Below are positions 35,280 through 48,598 of a DNA stretch of 64,000 bases, piece by piece (positions within the stretch are counted from its first letter, which is position 1; every line of letters starts with the position of its first letter). Location: assembly GCF_022811525.1 (NCBI RefSeq), contig NZ_CP063982.1:1364001-1428000 (forward strand). The letters run 5' to 3'. The position numbers and the translations under genes were made by a program. This DNA comes from Orrella daihaiensis (GTDB taxonomy: Bacteria > Pseudomonadota > Gammaproteobacteria > Burkholderiales > Burkholderiaceae_B). The notes under the pieces are model-generated. The model worked only from the letters and a program-made list of their open reading frames with translations, did no database searches and had not been told where the DNA came from.

Positions 35280-37067
35280 TTGAAAGAGGCTAATGCCAAT
35301 CCGCATACTGACCACCCTTTAAAAAGCGCTGTTTGGGGTCGTATTTATTCGCGAGTCGGAAAATTCTGGAAAGCGTTGGCAGCTGCGGCATTCTTCATGG
35401 CAATCGCGGCAGCTACACAGCCCACCCTGGCTGTGGCGATGAAGCCCTTGTTAGATGAAGGTGTAAGCGGTGCTAAACCGGGCTATGTCTGGCAGATTCC
35501 GCTTGCAATCGTGGCATTGGTATTGCTTCGAGGCATCTGTGCCTTTGTGAGTGATTATTTGCTCGCCTGGGTCGCTAACCACATGCTGCTCGGTTTGCGC
35601 CGCGATATGTTCGACCGGTTGCTGTCCCTGCCCGATGATGAATTCAAAAAGGGCGATAGCGGGCGACTAATGAATCGTTTTACGGTCGACGCAGGCAACA
35701 TCACATTTACGGCCACTAGCGTTGTCACCGTGTTGGTTCGTGAGACGCTGGTTGTGATTTCACTGCTGGCAGTGCTGTTCTATATGTCTTGGCAATTAAC
35801 ACTGATTATTTTGGTGGTGATGCCAACATCGATCTTTATTTCCCGTTTATTCATGAAGCGCCTTCGGCGTATTAACCGTGAGACCATCAGTAGCAATGCT
35901 GGTCTTGCTGATGTGGTCTCTGAGGGCATCTCTGGGCAGCGAGTTATCAAGTTATTCGACGGGTATGAAGTAGAGCGAGACCGTTTCAGCCATGTGAACG
36001 GGCAGTTACGCCGCCACCAGATGCGCACTGCCATCGCCGACTCTGCGTTACGTTCAATTGCGCAAGTCATCATCGCGGTGGCCGTGGCACTGGCTATCGG
36101 TGTGGCCTTAAACGAGACCACATCAGGGGTGTTATCCGTGGGCAGCTTTGCGGCATTTATGGCCGCTTTGGCGCAGATTTTTGATCCGGTTAAACGACTA
36201 ACCAGTGTGCTGAGCAATATGCAAAAGATGCTGGCTTCAGCAGAAAGCGTTTTCGACTTGATCGATAAGGCTGGCGAGGATGTCGTCACCGGGGGGGATT
36301 TCCCGGCAGTGGTGCGTGGGCGCGTCGAGTTTGCCGGTGTAACCCATCGGTTTGAAGACGCTGAACGAGATACATTGAGCGATATCTGGCTGACGGTTGA
36401 GCCCGGTGAAATTGTTGCCCTGGTGGGCCGATCCGGAAGTGGCAAAACAACTTTGGTCAACACCTTGGCTCGTTTTGTGACTCCAAGCTCTGGTGCCGTA
36501 CGTATCGACAGTGTGGACATTCAGACGTTGTCACTTAAGCACCTGCGTGCCAGGTTATCGCTCGTCAGTCAGGATGTTGTTTTGTTTAACGGCACGATTG
36601 CGAGCAACGTCGCTTACGGTGCCTTGCATGATGTGACTGATGCGCAGGTAACGGACGCGCTCGCCGCGGCTAACCTGCTTGACTTCGTCAACGGCTTGCC
36701 CGATGGCATTCAAACACAGGTCGGAGAAAACGCGACCAGGCTATCGGGCGGGCAGCGGCAACGTTTGGCTATTGCCAGGGCGTTGATCAAGAATGCGCCG
36801 ATTTTGATTCTGGATGAGGCAACCTCTGCCCTAGACAATGAGTCTGAGCGCCAAGTACAGACTTCACTTGAGACCTTAATGAATGGGCGCACGACCTTGG
36901 TTATCGCGCACCGGCTTTCAACCGTCCAGAATGCAAATCGGATTGTGGTGCTTGATCACGGGCGCATCATCGAAAGTGGCTCGCATCAGGAGTTGTTGGC
37001 TGTTGATGGCGCTTATGCTGCACTCTTTAAGATGCAGTTCGCAGGGGATCAGGAGCAGGTTGATTAA
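35280..37067 (+). CDS. msbA: Lipid A export ATP-binding/permease protein MsbA
   Basis: MsbA flips lipid A-core across the inner membrane. I chose the TTG at 35280, with AAAGG seven bases upstream, giving 595 residues; the longer frame adds 32 residues unlike the family. Six membrane helices lie in about residues 35-310. The nucleotide-binding domain has Walker A VGRSGSGKTTL (about 382-392), signature LSGGQRQRLAIARAL (about 487) and Walker B ILILDEATSALD (about 508). MsbA often neighbours LPS genes, as here. Its stop is five bases from the end of the convergent rng gene. Confidence 0.94.
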   Translation: MKEANANPHTDHPLKSAVWGRIYSRVGKFWKALAAAAFFMAIAAATQPTLAVAMKPLLDEGVSGAKPGYVWQIPLAIVALVLLRGICAFVSDYLLAWVANHMLLGLRRDMFDRLLSLPDDEFKKGDSGRLMNRFTVDAGNITFTATSVVTVLVRETLVVISLLAVLFYMSWQLTLIILVVMPTSIFISRLFMKRLRRINRETISSNAGLADVVSEGISGQRVIKLFDGYEVERDRFSHVNGQLRRHQMRTAIADSALRSIAQVIIAVAVALAIGVALNETTSGVLSVGSFAAFMAALAQIFDPVKRLTSVLSNMQKMLASAESVFDLIDKAGEDVVTGGDFPAVVRGRVEFAGVTHRFEDAERDTLSDIWLTVEPGEIVALVGRSGSGKTTLVNTLARFVTPSSGAVRIDSVDIQTLSLKHLRARLSLVSQDVVLFNGTIASNVAYGALHDVTDAQVTDALAAANLLDFVNGLPDGIQTQVGENATRLSGGQRQRLAIARALIKNAPILILDEATSALDNESERQVQTSLETLMNGRTTLVIAHRLSTVQNANRIVVLDHGRIIESGSHQELLAVDGAYAALFKMQFAGDQEQVD

Positions 37068-37072
37068 CGACC

Positions 37073-38545
37073 TTAGATCAACACAATGTCGTACTGCTCC
37101 TGCGTGCAGGTCGTCGATACTTCTAGAGAAATCGGTTTGCCAATATGCTCGCTTAGTTGGGCTAACTGCTGGCTTTCTTCGTCGAGGAACAGGTCAATCA
37201 CTGACTGGGACGCGAGGATACGGTACTCCCGTGGGTTGAACTGTCGTGCCTCACGCATGATTTCGCGCAAGATTTCATAGCAAACGCTGCGAGCGGTGAG
37301 GATCTGGCCGCGGCTTTGGCAGGTGGGGCAAGACTCACACAAATGATGTGATAACGCGTCGCGTGTGCGTTTGCGGGTCATTTCGACAAGACCGAGGGGG
37401 CTAAATTCACTCACTGTTGTGCGGGTTCGGTCCTGAGCCAAGGCTTGTTTGAGCGTGTCCAGTACCGCGCGCTGGTGTTCAGCTTCATGCATATCTATAA
37501 AATCGATGACGATGATGCCGCCTAGGTTGCGTAGTCTTAATTGGCGGGCGATTGCGTGAGCGGCTTCCAGGTTGTTTCTAAATATCGTGTCATCGAAATT
37601 GCGCCCGCCCACGAAACCGCCAGTGTTCACATCAATGGTAGTGAGCGCTTCAGTCTGATCAATAATGAGATAGCCACCAGACTTCAGATCTACCCGGCGA
37701 GATAGCGCTCTTTTTAGCTCCTCTTCGACATTGGCCAGATCAAATAAGGCCCGCTCTCCCTCGTAGTAGGTGATCTTGGCGCTGACCTGAGGCGTATAGG
37801 TATCGGCCCAGACTTGCATGTCGCGTGCGGTTTGCGCGCAGTCCACCAGTATTCTGTGAGTTCTAGGGCTGACAACGTCGCGCAAGACGCGCTCGGGTAA
37901 TGTCAGGTCCTGATAGAGCAGGGCAGGTACCGTGCAGGATTTCGCGTTTGTTTGAATGTTTTGCCACAGACGCATCAGGTATTCAATATCTGTCTTTAGA
38001 GCCTCATCGCTGGCATCTTCGGCTTGTGTGCGAACAATGAAACCACCCTTGCAGTCCTCTGGCATCAGTGACTGCACGCGCTCGCGCAACACTTGTCTTT
38101 CTTGCTCTGATTCAATTCGCTGCGATACCCCGATGTGTGGGTCATGTGGCAGATACACCAGCAAGCGCCCGGCCAAGCTGATCTGAGTCGAGAGCCGAGC
38201 GCCTTTCGTGCCAAGAGGATCTTTTATGACCTGCACCATCACCGTTTGCCCCTCAAAGAGCAATTTCTCAATCGGTGTCGTGGTTGTGCCAGCAAGTCGC
38301 TCTAGTCGGTTCTCGCGTACGTCGGCGATGTGAATGAACGCTGCTCGGTCAAGACCTATGTCGATGAATGCACTTTGCATGCCCGGCAACACTCTGGCGA
38401 CTTTGCCAAGCCGAACGCTACCCACTTGCCCGAGTTGAATGTTGCGCTCTAAATGAAGCTCTTGTACCGTGCCCTGACAGACCAGGGCGACTCGGGTCTC
38501 AAACGGAGTGACATTGATGAGGATATCTTCAGTGGATGGGTCCAT
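37073..38545 (-). CDS. rng: Ribonuclease G
   Basis: An endoribonuclease of the RNase E/G family; in E. coli RNase G makes the mature 5' end of 16S rRNA. The 490-residue product has an S1 domain (about 38-120, LGKVARVLPGMQSAFIDIG), a 5' sensor region (GGFIVRTQAEDASDE), the DNase I-like catalytic domain (TIDVNTGGFVGGRNFDD and IIVIDFIDM with the metal-binding Asp residues) and the zinc-link CESCPTC. There is no long RNase E C-terminal scaffold. It is divergent from the rrn operon. In many proteobacteria rng directly follows maf, whereas here maf is about 7 kb away. Confidence 0.95.
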   Translation of the reverse strand: MDPSTEDILINVTPFETRVALVCQGTVQELHLERNIQLGQVGSVRLGKVARVLPGMQSAFIDIGLDRAAFIHIADVRENRLERLAGTTTTPIEKLLFEGQTVMVQVIKDPLGTKGARLSTQISLAGRLLVYLPHDPHIGVSQRIESEQERQVLRERVQSLMPEDCKGGFIVRTQAEDASDEALKTDIEYLMRLWQNIQTNAKSCTVPALLYQDLTLPERVLRDVVSPRTHRILVDCAQTARDMQVWADTYTPQVSAKITYYEGERALFDLANVEEELKRALSRRVDLKSGGYLIIDQTEALTTIDVNTGGFVGGRNFDDTIFRNNLEAAHAIARQLRLRNLGGIIVIDFIDMHEAEHQRAVLDTLKQALAQDRTRTTVSEFSPLGLVEMTRKRTRDALSHHLCESCPTCQSRGQILTARSVCYEILREIMREARQFNPREYRILASQSVIDLFLDEESQQLAQLSEHIGKPISLEVSTTCTQEQYDIVLI

Positions 38546-38623
38546 TTGGGCTTTGTTTTGTTCAAAGGATTTGATCTCTGTGATTAGAGTCTAGCCCTAT
38601 TCGGGCTAACCCGGAGTTTTAAT

Positions 38624-38652
38624 TTGACAACCGCCAAAAACGCGTTCATAAT
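38624..38652 (+). promoter_or_regulatory. rrn operon promoter
   Basis: TTGACA at 38624-38629 and CATAAT at 38647-38652 are separated by exactly 17 bases, a near-consensus sigma-70 promoter. It points at the rRNA genes, about 340 bases before mature 16S. An AT-rich stretch (GTTTTAAT) lies just upstream. It shares the 449-base spacer with the divergent rng promoter, which I cannot place. Confidence 0.85.
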
Positions 38653-38710
38653 CTCGTTTCTTCGCTGCTTGAACAAACGCATCGGAAACGAGGCAAAATC
38701 AAGTTGCGAA

Positions 38711-38742
38711 AGTAGCTTACTGGCTACTCCGTTCTTTAACAA
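38711..38742 (+). promoter_or_regulatory. rrn leader antitermination site (boxB-like hairpin and boxA)
   Basis: AGTAGC-TTACTG-GCTACT (38711-38728) forms a six-pair hairpin. It is followed by GTTCTTTAACAA (38731-38742), close to the boxA consensus TGCTCTTTAACA. This is the layout bound by NusB/NusE to make rRNA transcription resist Rho. A second copy of the same boxA lies before the 23S gene. Confidence 0.8.
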
Positions 38743-38745
38743 CGA

Positions 38746-38762
38746 AACAACCGATAAGTGTG
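38746..38762 (+). other. 5' arm of the 16S precursor processing stem
   Basis: These 17 bases are perfectly complementary to 40569-40585, just after 16S. Further pairs, some G-T, extend the helix inward to about 38768/40563. The helix would loop out all of 16S and is the expected RNase III target. The rest of the leader up to 38994 holds no gene. Confidence 0.8.
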
Positions 38763-38994
38763 GGCACTTGTTGTCTGTAGGCGTTGGGTGTTCTGGGTAG
38801 TGACTTGGTGTTGGGTTTACTTGACATGGGGTGGCTATCTGGAGGCGCGATGACCACAAGTAAATAGCAAGTGCTCACGAAGAAGAAGCAAGGTAAGGAA
38901 GTCTCTTTGGAGAGATTTGGTAGATGACTTGTTTGTTTCTTTGAGTGAAGCGAGGTCTGTGCTGTGATAGGTGCAGGCCAACCAAACAGAGATT

Positions 38995-40525
<1,531 letters not shown>

Positions 40526-40568
40526 CAGAGTCTGCGCGATGCACACAGTGTCTTAGGTGGCAGGTGTC

Positions 40569-40585
40569 CACACTTATCGGTTGTT
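40569..40585 (+). other. 3' arm of the 16S precursor processing stem
   Basis: Perfect reverse complement of 38746-38762, located between 16S and tRNA-Ile. Confidence 0.8.
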
Positions 40586-40618
40586 GGTTGGGATAGAGAG
40601 TTAAATGCTGGGTCGGTT

Positions 40619-40695
40619 GGGTCTGTAGCTCAGTCGGTTAGAGCACCGTCTTGATAAGGCGGGGGTCGTTGGTTCGAATCCAACCAGACCCACCA
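40619..40695 (+). tRNA. ileT: tRNA-Ile (anticodon GAT)
   Basis: A 77-base tRNA including the encoded CCA. The acceptor GGGTCTG pairs with CAGACCC, the D arm is GCTCAGTCGGTTAGAGC, the anticodon loop is CTTGATAAG with GAT, and the T arm is GGTTCGAATCC. It is in the usual place in the 16S-23S spacer. Confidence 0.98.
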
Positions 40696-40716
40696 TCTGC
40701 GGTTGCGACACACAGA

Positions 40717-40792
40717 GGGGGATTAGCTCAGCTGGGAGAGCACCTGCTTTGCAAGCAGGGGGTCGTCGGTTCGATCCCGTCATCCTCCACCA
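40717..40792 (+). tRNA. alaT: tRNA-Ala (anticodon TGC)
   Basis: A 76-base tRNA including CCA. The acceptor GGGGGAT pairs with ATCCTCC (one G-T pair), the D arm is GCTCAGCTGGGAGAGC, the anticodon loop is CTTTGCAAG, and the T arm is GGTTCGATCCC. It lies 21 bases after tRNA-Ile. Confidence 0.98.
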
Positions 40793-41222
40793 AGTTTGTG
40801 TGTTGTGGGTTGGTGAAGCGGCGGATGCAGCAGTGAGGTTTGGGCAGTGGGCGGTGCAGTGTGCAGTGAACAGGGCAAGCGGGTCTTGTGTTGTTGACTG
40901 TGCATTGTGTGAGGGCGCTTGTATTGGCGGGCGCGCGGTGCGCGATGTATCAGTAGGGTAATAACTCTTTGTTCTTTAACAATTGGGAAGAAGCACAACG
41001 AGAAGTGTTTGTGTCAAAGGGTTTATCTGGCCTACAGGGGTTGGGTAAGCGAAGAGGCACGGATACGGGTTGTGATTGCATAGTAGTAATTTGTTCTTAC
41101 TCAAGTCTTTGTGTGGAGACACGCAAAGAGCCTTGAAAGGAAGAACGGCACACAAACGCGAAAACTCAGCAAAGTAGTAAAAAACTTATAAGTCTGTCAG
41201 GTGCGAGCCTGCAGGGTTATAG
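40793..41222 (+). other. tRNA-Ala to 23S spacer with second boxA
   Basis: A 430-base transcribed spacer without genes. GTTCTTTAACAA at 40971-40982 is a second boxA, identical to the one in the leader. TTATAGGATCA (41217-41227) pairs perfectly with TGATCCTATAA (44101-44111), forming the terminal helix and processing stem of 23S. Confidence 0.75.
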
Positions 41223-44107
<2,885 letters not shown>

Positions 44108-44272
44108 ATAACTGTGCAGGTTATAGCGTGATAAGTGTGCCGCTCAGTAACGTAGTACATGCAACACCGTGCAGTAAAACGCACAACCCAAATCAATCCA
44201 GCAAACACACACACGCTGTGCTTCGACCCCAATTGGCATGCCTGCGCACAACGCAGGTGTGCAACCAAGCTT

Positions 44273-44390
44273 ACGCTTGACGACCATAGCAAGGTGGTCC
44301 CACGCCTTCCCATCCCGAACAGGACCGTGAAACGCCTTTGCGCCGATGATAGTGGATGTACATCTGTGAAAGTAGGTCATCGTCAAGCTC
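44273..44390 (+). rRNA. rrf: 5S ribosomal RNA
   Basis: About 117 bases. The ends pair (GCTTGACG near 44275 with CGTCAAGC ending at 44388), and the core TAGCAAGGTGGTCCCACGCC is typical of 5S. A 165-base spacer separates it from 23S; I see no tRNA in it. Confidence 0.93.
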
Positions 44391-44399
44391 CTTACCCTC

Positions 44400-44434
44400 A
44401 AACCCCCGCCCTCAAAGCGGGGGTTTGTCTTTGG
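44400..44434 (+). terminator. rrn operon rho-independent terminator
   Basis: AAACCCCCGC (44400-44409) and GCGGGGGTTT (44417-44426) form a ten-pair, GC-rich stem with a seven-base loop, followed by GTCTTT. It starts ten bases after 5S. Confidence 0.92.
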
Positions 44435-44562
44435 CACCGACGGTTTGCCTCATCCATACTGACTCATTTCAGCAACAATCTGGCCTGCCAGTACCGTAGC
44501 AATCGGCGCAGCGTCTCTTTACAGCTGTTCTGCCACTGTCACGGACGCTAAACTAAAGCCCT

Positions 44563-45480
44563 ATGCGCGGGCAGGACATCACCGATCTCATTTTGCTAGC
44601 TGCCATTTGGGGCAGCTCGTTTCTGTTTATTAGTCTGGCTGTCGAAGATTTTGGTCCTTTTGCTTTGATGGCCATGCGCACCGGTATCGGCCTTTTGGTC
44701 TTACTGCCTCTGTTGTTCTGGCGGCACGCCTTGCCAGATTTGGTTCGTCACTGGAAACCGATCTTCACGGTAGGCATTATCAATGCCGCCTTACCATTTA
44801 CTTTGCTCGCATATGCCGCATTTGTGATTCCGGCCGGCGTATTGTCGATTCTTAACGCTGCCACACCCTTGTGGGGCGCCGTTTTTGCGGGACTCTGGCT
44901 AAAGGATATTCTGCCTAAGTGGCGAATTGCTGGTCTTGTGATCGGATTTTGCGGAATGATCTTGCTGGTTTGGGATGAGCTCGAGGTGGATCAGTTGATA
45001 GGGACTGGACTTGGTCTGGCTGCCGCGGTGGCTGCACCTATGTTCTATGGGCTGTCATCGACATTTACCAATCGGTATTTAATGGGCGTGAGGTCCATCG
45101 CAGTGGCCACAGGTGCTTTGCTATCTGCGACGCTGGTGCTGTGGCCTTTAGCGGTTTTGATGTGGCCTGAGGGAGAGATCAGTCAGCGGTCTTGGGGCGC
45201 TTTATTGATGCTCTCCATCCTTTGCACCGGTGTGACCTATATTATTTTTTATCGTCTGGTTATGAATGCTGGACCTGCAAAAGCGAGTACGGTGACTTTG
45301 TTAATTCCCGTGTTTGGGGTTCTCTGGGGTTGGATGTGGTTGGAGGAAGAGGTCACGGGCGTGATTTTGCTGGCCACTGGAGTTATTTTGCTTGGTACGG
45401 CGTTAGCCACTGGAATCGTTGGTAGCCCGCATTTGAAGCAGTTACGAACAAAATTGATCCGCAAGTCTAAGGTCCGCTAA
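44563..45480 (+). CDS. EamA/DMT-family transporter
   Basis: A 305-residue inner-membrane protein with about ten helices arranged as two EamA repeats, the first beginning ILLAAIWGSSFLFISLAV and the second GLGLAAAVAAPMFYGLSS. Members export amino acids, metabolites or drugs; the substrate cannot be told. It has no obvious operon partner. Its stop overlaps the convergent maf gene by four bases. With the rrn operon it separates rng from maf. Confidence 0.88.
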   Translation: MRGQDITDLILLAAIWGSSFLFISLAVEDFGPFALMAMRTGIGLLVLLPLLFWRHALPDLVRHWKPIFTVGIINAALPFTLLAYAAFVIPAGVLSILNAATPLWGAVFAGLWLKDILPKWRIAGLVIGFCGMILLVWDELEVDQLIGTGLGLAAAVAAPMFYGLSSTFTNRYLMGVRSIAVATGALLSATLVLWPLAVLMWPEGEISQRSWGALLMLSILCTGVTYIIFYRLVMNAGPAKASTVTLLIPVFGVLWGWMWLEEEVTGVILLATGVILLGTALATGIVGSPHLKQLRTKLIRKSKVR

Positions 45481-46088
45481 ACGTACAATCCTGCTCGTTT
45501 CAGCAACTGTGCAGTTTCAAAAAGCGGCAAACCCACCACAGCGGAGTAGCTGCCCTCGATGTTCTTGACATAAGCGGCAGCTATGCCTTGAATGCCGTAT
45601 GCGCCTGCTTTGCCGAATGGTTCACCTGAAGCGACGTAGTGATCAATCTCGGGTTCTGTCAAAGTGTCCATTTCAACACGGGCATGTGCTAGGGCTTCAT
45701 GCAGCTGGCCGTCATGTGACAGAACTACCGCTGTGTAGACATCATGAGTTTTTCCGGCAAGTTCGGTCAATATGCGTTTGGCATCCATTTCGTCTAACGG
45801 CTTGCCCAGAATGGTTTGTCCCATGGCAACCGTGGTATCTGCTGCAAGCATTGGGGGCAGGGGCTGGCTTGGATGTTGCTCGCGCCAGTAATGTTGTGTG
45901 CGGATTAGTTTGTCGCGGGCAGTGCGGGTGACGTAATCAGTCACACGCTCGCCACTGAGTCTAGGCTCGTCTTCCCCGTCTGCTGGCACAACGAGTTGCT
46001 CGACAGGTACATGAATTTGTTCAAGCAACTGGAGCCTTCTCGGGCTAGCCGACGCTAGGATGAGTCGATCTGATTGGTTTGTCCACAT
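45477..46088 (-). CDS. maf: Maf-family nucleoside triphosphate pyrophosphatase
   Basis: A house-cleaning pyrophosphatase that hydrolyses non-canonical or modified NTPs. The 203-residue product begins LILASASPRRLQLLEQ, with ADTTVAMGQTILGKP (catalytic Asp) and GEPFGKAGAYGIQGIAA. The motifs do not settle whether dTTP/UTP (YhdE) or m7GTP (YceF) is preferred; its position after rlmH suggests the YhdE type. It begins three bases after the rlmH stop. Confidence 0.92.
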   Translation of the reverse strand: MWTNQSDRLILASASPRRLQLLEQIHVPVEQLVVPADGEDEPRLSGERVTDYVTRTARDKLIRTQHYWREQHPSQPLPPMLAADTTVAMGQTILGKPLDEMDAKRILTELAGKTHDVYTAVVLSHDGQLHEALAHARVEMDTLTEPEIDHYVASGEPFGKAGAYGIQGIAAAYVKNIEGSYSAVVGLPLFETAQLLKRAGLYV

Positions 46089-46091
46089 GGC

Positions 46092-46565
46092 CTAGGTCCG
46101 ATGGTATGGGTGTCCGGTGTCGATGGAATAAGCCCGGTATATCTGTTCGGCCAGGAATGCCTTGACTAAAGCATGTGGCAGCGTCATTGCCGATAGTTGT
46201 ATCTTGAGGGGACAACTTGCCTTAAATTGGCTGTCGAGCCCATCTGCACCACCAATCACAAAAATTACGCCACCGTGATCGTTTTGCTGTGTCTTTAACA
46301 GTCTGAGAAATGCCTCGGTGGTAAGCGATTTGCCGTGCTCATCCAATGCAATGCGCACTCCCTGCGTTTGTTTAAGGGCTGTTTCAATTCGCTCTGCTTC
46401 AATCGCCATGTTCTGAGTCGCGGTTTTGCCGGCTTGGCGATCAGCGGGTTTGATGGTTTTAACGTCGAGTTGCCAATCGGGCGGTAATCGTTTGGCATAG
46501 GTGTCAAACGCTTGTTGTGCCCAGTCAGGTGGGCGCTGGCTGACCGCAACAATGGTGAGCTTCAT
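46092..46565 (-). CDS. rlmH: 23S rRNA (pseudouridine-1915-N3) methyltransferase
   Basis: A SPOUT methyltransferase that modifies helix 69 of 23S rRNA on the assembled ribosome. The 157-residue product has the knot motifs FVIGGADGLDSQFK and LSAMTLPHALVKAFLAEQIYRA, ending in the conserved HPYHRT. It overlaps the rsfS stop by four bases (ATGA), the common rsfS-rlmH pairing. Confidence 0.96.
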   Translation of the reverse strand: MKLTIVAVSQRPPDWAQQAFDTYAKRLPPDWQLDVKTIKPADRQAGKTATQNMAIEAERIETALKQTQGVRIALDEHGKSLTTEAFLRLLKTQQNDHGGVIFVIGGADGLDSQFKASCPLKIQLSAMTLPHALVKAFLAEQIYRAYSIDTGHPYHRT

Positions 46566-47032
46566 GCGCCTTTGAGGGAAGCAGCCTTCTTGGACGTTTT
46601 TTTAACGGCAGTTTTAGTGGTTTTTTTAGCAGGTGCTTTGGTCACAGTTTGAGAGAGTGTTTTGACGGCGCGCTTTGAGGGTGGAGGTCCACCGATTTTC
46701 ATGCGCACAGGTTTGCCACCCCAAATTTCCTCGAGGTTGTAATACTGTCGGATAGCAGGTTGCATGATGTGTACGACCACATCACCTAGGTCGACTAGCA
46801 CCCATTCGCCAGTTTCCTCGCCCTCAGTGGCAATCACGGGGATACCAAGCTCTCGGGCCTTGTCCTCTACAGAATTTGCCAGTGCCCGCGTCTGACGGTT
46901 TGATGTGGCCGTGGCGATTACCACTCGGTCAAACAGGCTCGTGAGCTCTTCGGTGTTAAAGACTTGAATGTCTTGCGCTTTGATGTCTTCAAGAGCATCA
47001 ACCACCGCACGCTGTTGTTTCTTAATATCCAT
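46562..47032 (-). CDS. rsfS: Ribosomal silencing factor RsfS with a long basic tail
   Basis: RsfS binds uL14 on the 50S subunit and blocks subunit joining in starvation. The ATG at 47032 starts MDIKKQQRAVVDALEDIKAQ; the longer open frame is not family-like. The conserved core (VFNTEELTSLFDRVVIATA, EWVLVDLGDVVVHIM, YYNLEEIWGG) ends near residue 112. About 40 Lys/Ala/Thr-rich residues follow (KAPAKKTTKTAVKKTSKKAA), longer than in E. coli RsfS (about 105 residues). Such a tail could add contacts with rRNA. Confidence 0.94.
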   Translation of the reverse strand: MDIKKQQRAVVDALEDIKAQDIQVFNTEELTSLFDRVVIATATSNRQTRALANSVEDKARELGIPVIATEGEETGEWVLVDLGDVVVHIMQPAIRQYYNLEEIWGGKPVRMKIGGPPPSKRAVKTLSQTVTKAPAKKTTKTAVKKTSKKAASLKGA

Positions 47033-47060
47033 GAGTTCAATGTTACTCGATGCTGAGCCC

Positions 47061-47660
47061 TTAAGGCTTGTCTTCAGATTGATAAAGATGGTTGTCTGCA
47101 ATGTAGGCAGCCACCCTCGGATCGAGCCAATGTTCTGTCGACTCGCCGGCTTTAATTGCATGGCGCAAATGGCTGGCAGATATATCCATCGGCCTAAAAT
47201 TAAGCACCTGGACGTGGGCCTGACCAGCATCTACCTGCTTTTGGAGCTCGTCCGGCAGTAGCAGCACGGCCCCAGGACGATGCGCCACAACCAACGTCAC
47301 TAAACTGGCAATGTCTTGCCAGCGATGCCATGTGGGGAAGTTTTGTAGCTGGTCTGACCCTAGAATCCAGAAATAGTCATGATCCGCAGGCAATGTGGTC
47401 AAGGTGTCGATCGTGTAGGTTTTACCGGGCCGATTCAGCTCAACCGGATTGACGCTTAGACCAGGGGTGTCGCTGATGGCCATCTCCACCATGGCCAGCC
47501 TGTCCTCGCAACTGGCTGACAGGATCGGCTTTTGCCAGGGCTGGCGCGCCGGCAACAATTGCACTTGGTCCAACGCCAGGTCACGCAGGGCGGTTTTGGC
47601 GAGCTCGATATGCGCCTTATGCACCGGATCAAAGCTGCCGCCGAGTAATCCGATACGCAT
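47061..47660 (-). CDS. nadD: Nicotinate-nucleotide adenylyltransferase
   Basis: NadD makes deamido-NAD from nicotinate mononucleotide and ATP. The ATG at 47660 (AGGAA about ten bases upstream) gives 199 residues starting MRIGLLGGSFDPVHKAHIEL with the nucleotidyltransferase GSFDPVHxxH motif; DISASHLRHAI is the C-terminal phosphate-binding motif. The start overlaps the hemF stop by one base (TGATG). Confidence 0.95.
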   Translation of the reverse strand: MRIGLLGGSFDPVHKAHIELAKTALRDLALDQVQLLPARQPWQKPILSASCEDRLAMVEMAISDTPGLSVNPVELNRPGKTYTIDTLTTLPADHDYFWILGSDQLQNFPTWHRWQDIASLVTLVVAHRPGAVLLLPDELQKQVDAGQAHVQVLNFRPMDISASHLRHAIKAGESTEHWLDPRVAAYIADNHLYQSEDKP

Positions 47661-48598
47661 CAGACCCAATTCCTGGGTTTGAGGTAATCATACAGACGAG
47701 ATTCGGGGCTGCCAGCTTCCGGATGCCAGTTATAACGCCAAGTTACCTCAGGGGGCATAGAAAGTAGGATCGATTCAGTCCGACCGCCCGATTGGAGCCC
47801 AAATAGCGTTCCGCGATCAAACACGAGATTGAATTCGACGTAGCGTCCACGACGATATCTTTGAAAGTCCTTTTCTCGTACGCTGTATGGCATTGAGCGC
47901 CGACGCTCGACGATTGGGAGGTAAGCGTCAATAAAAGCGTCACCAACCGCGCGCATCACGGCAAATGAACCCTCGAAACCGCGATCACTCAGGTCGTCAA
48001 AGAACACACCACCTATCCCCCGTGTTTCTTGCCGGTGTTTGAGATAAAAATATTCGTCACACCACTGCTTGTAGGCCGGATACAGTGAGTGATCGTGAAG
48101 ATCAAGCGCAGTTTTACAGGTCTGGTGAAAGTGGCAGGCGTCTTCTTCAAACACATAGTAGGGGGTTAAATCCATACCGCCACCGAACCAGAATATGTCA
48201 TTCTCCCCAGAATCGGGCTTGGCGTACGCCACAAACATGCGCACGTTCATATGTGTCGTGGGCACATAGGGATTGTCTGGGTGCAGCACCATGGATACGC
48301 CCATGGCCTCCCAGCAACGGCCCGCCACGTTGGGGCGGTGGGCTGTGGCGGACGCGGGCAGCGTATCGCCTTTGACATGACTAAACAACACGCCGGCACG
48401 CTCGAACACAGTGCCACCCTCGAGATAGCGAGAGATACCGCCGCCGCCTTGCTCACGCGTCCATTCATCTATCGCAAAGGCGTTGCCGTCCACCGTTTGA
48501 AGGGCATTGACGATGGTATTTTGCAAATTGATCAGGTAGGAATGTACACGGGGCACATCGGCTGCCTGGGTTATCGCGTGCGGGTTGTGCTCAGTCAT
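47660..48598 (-). CDS. hemF: Coproporphyrinogen III oxidase, oxygen-dependent
   Basis: HemF decarboxylates coproporphyrinogen III to protoporphyrinogen IX in haem synthesis using O2, which indicates aerobic growth. The start at 48598 overlaps the purD stop (ATGA) and gives 312 residues, close to the E. coli length. Signature stretches are FWFGGGMDLTPYYVFEEDA, RGIGGVFFDDL and YRRGRYVEFNLVFDRGT. Confidence 0.96.
   Translation of the reverse strand: MTEHNPHAITQAADVPRVHSYLINLQNTIVNALQTVDGNAFAIDEWTREQGGGGISRYLEGGTVFERAGVLFSHVKGDTLPASATAHRPNVAGRCWEAMGVSMVLHPDNPYVPTTHMNVRMFVAYAKPDSGENDIFWFGGGMDLTPYYVFEEDACHFHQTCKTALDLHDHSLYPAYKQWCDEYFYLKHRQETRGIGGVFFDDLSDRGFEGSFAVMRAVGDAFIDAYLPIVERRRSMPYSVREKDFQRYRRGRYVEFNLVFDRGTLFGLQSGGRTESILLSMPPEVTWRYNWHPEAGSPESRLYDYLKPRNWV

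Noticed and set aside
35780..36520. 246-codon minus-strand frame inside msbA
   Set aside because: The plus strand encodes intact MsbA motifs throughout; the antisense product is low-complexity Ser/Thr/Arg-rich and unlike any known protein.
38592..38609. Small hairpin TAGCCC/GGGCTA upstream of the rrn promoter as a terminator
   Set aside because: The stem is only six pairs and neither strand has a proper T-run; it lies between divergent genes where no terminator is needed.
46562..47230. Longer RsfS beginning at 47230
   Set aside because: The extra 66 residues are read from nadD coding sequence in another frame and do not resemble RsfS.
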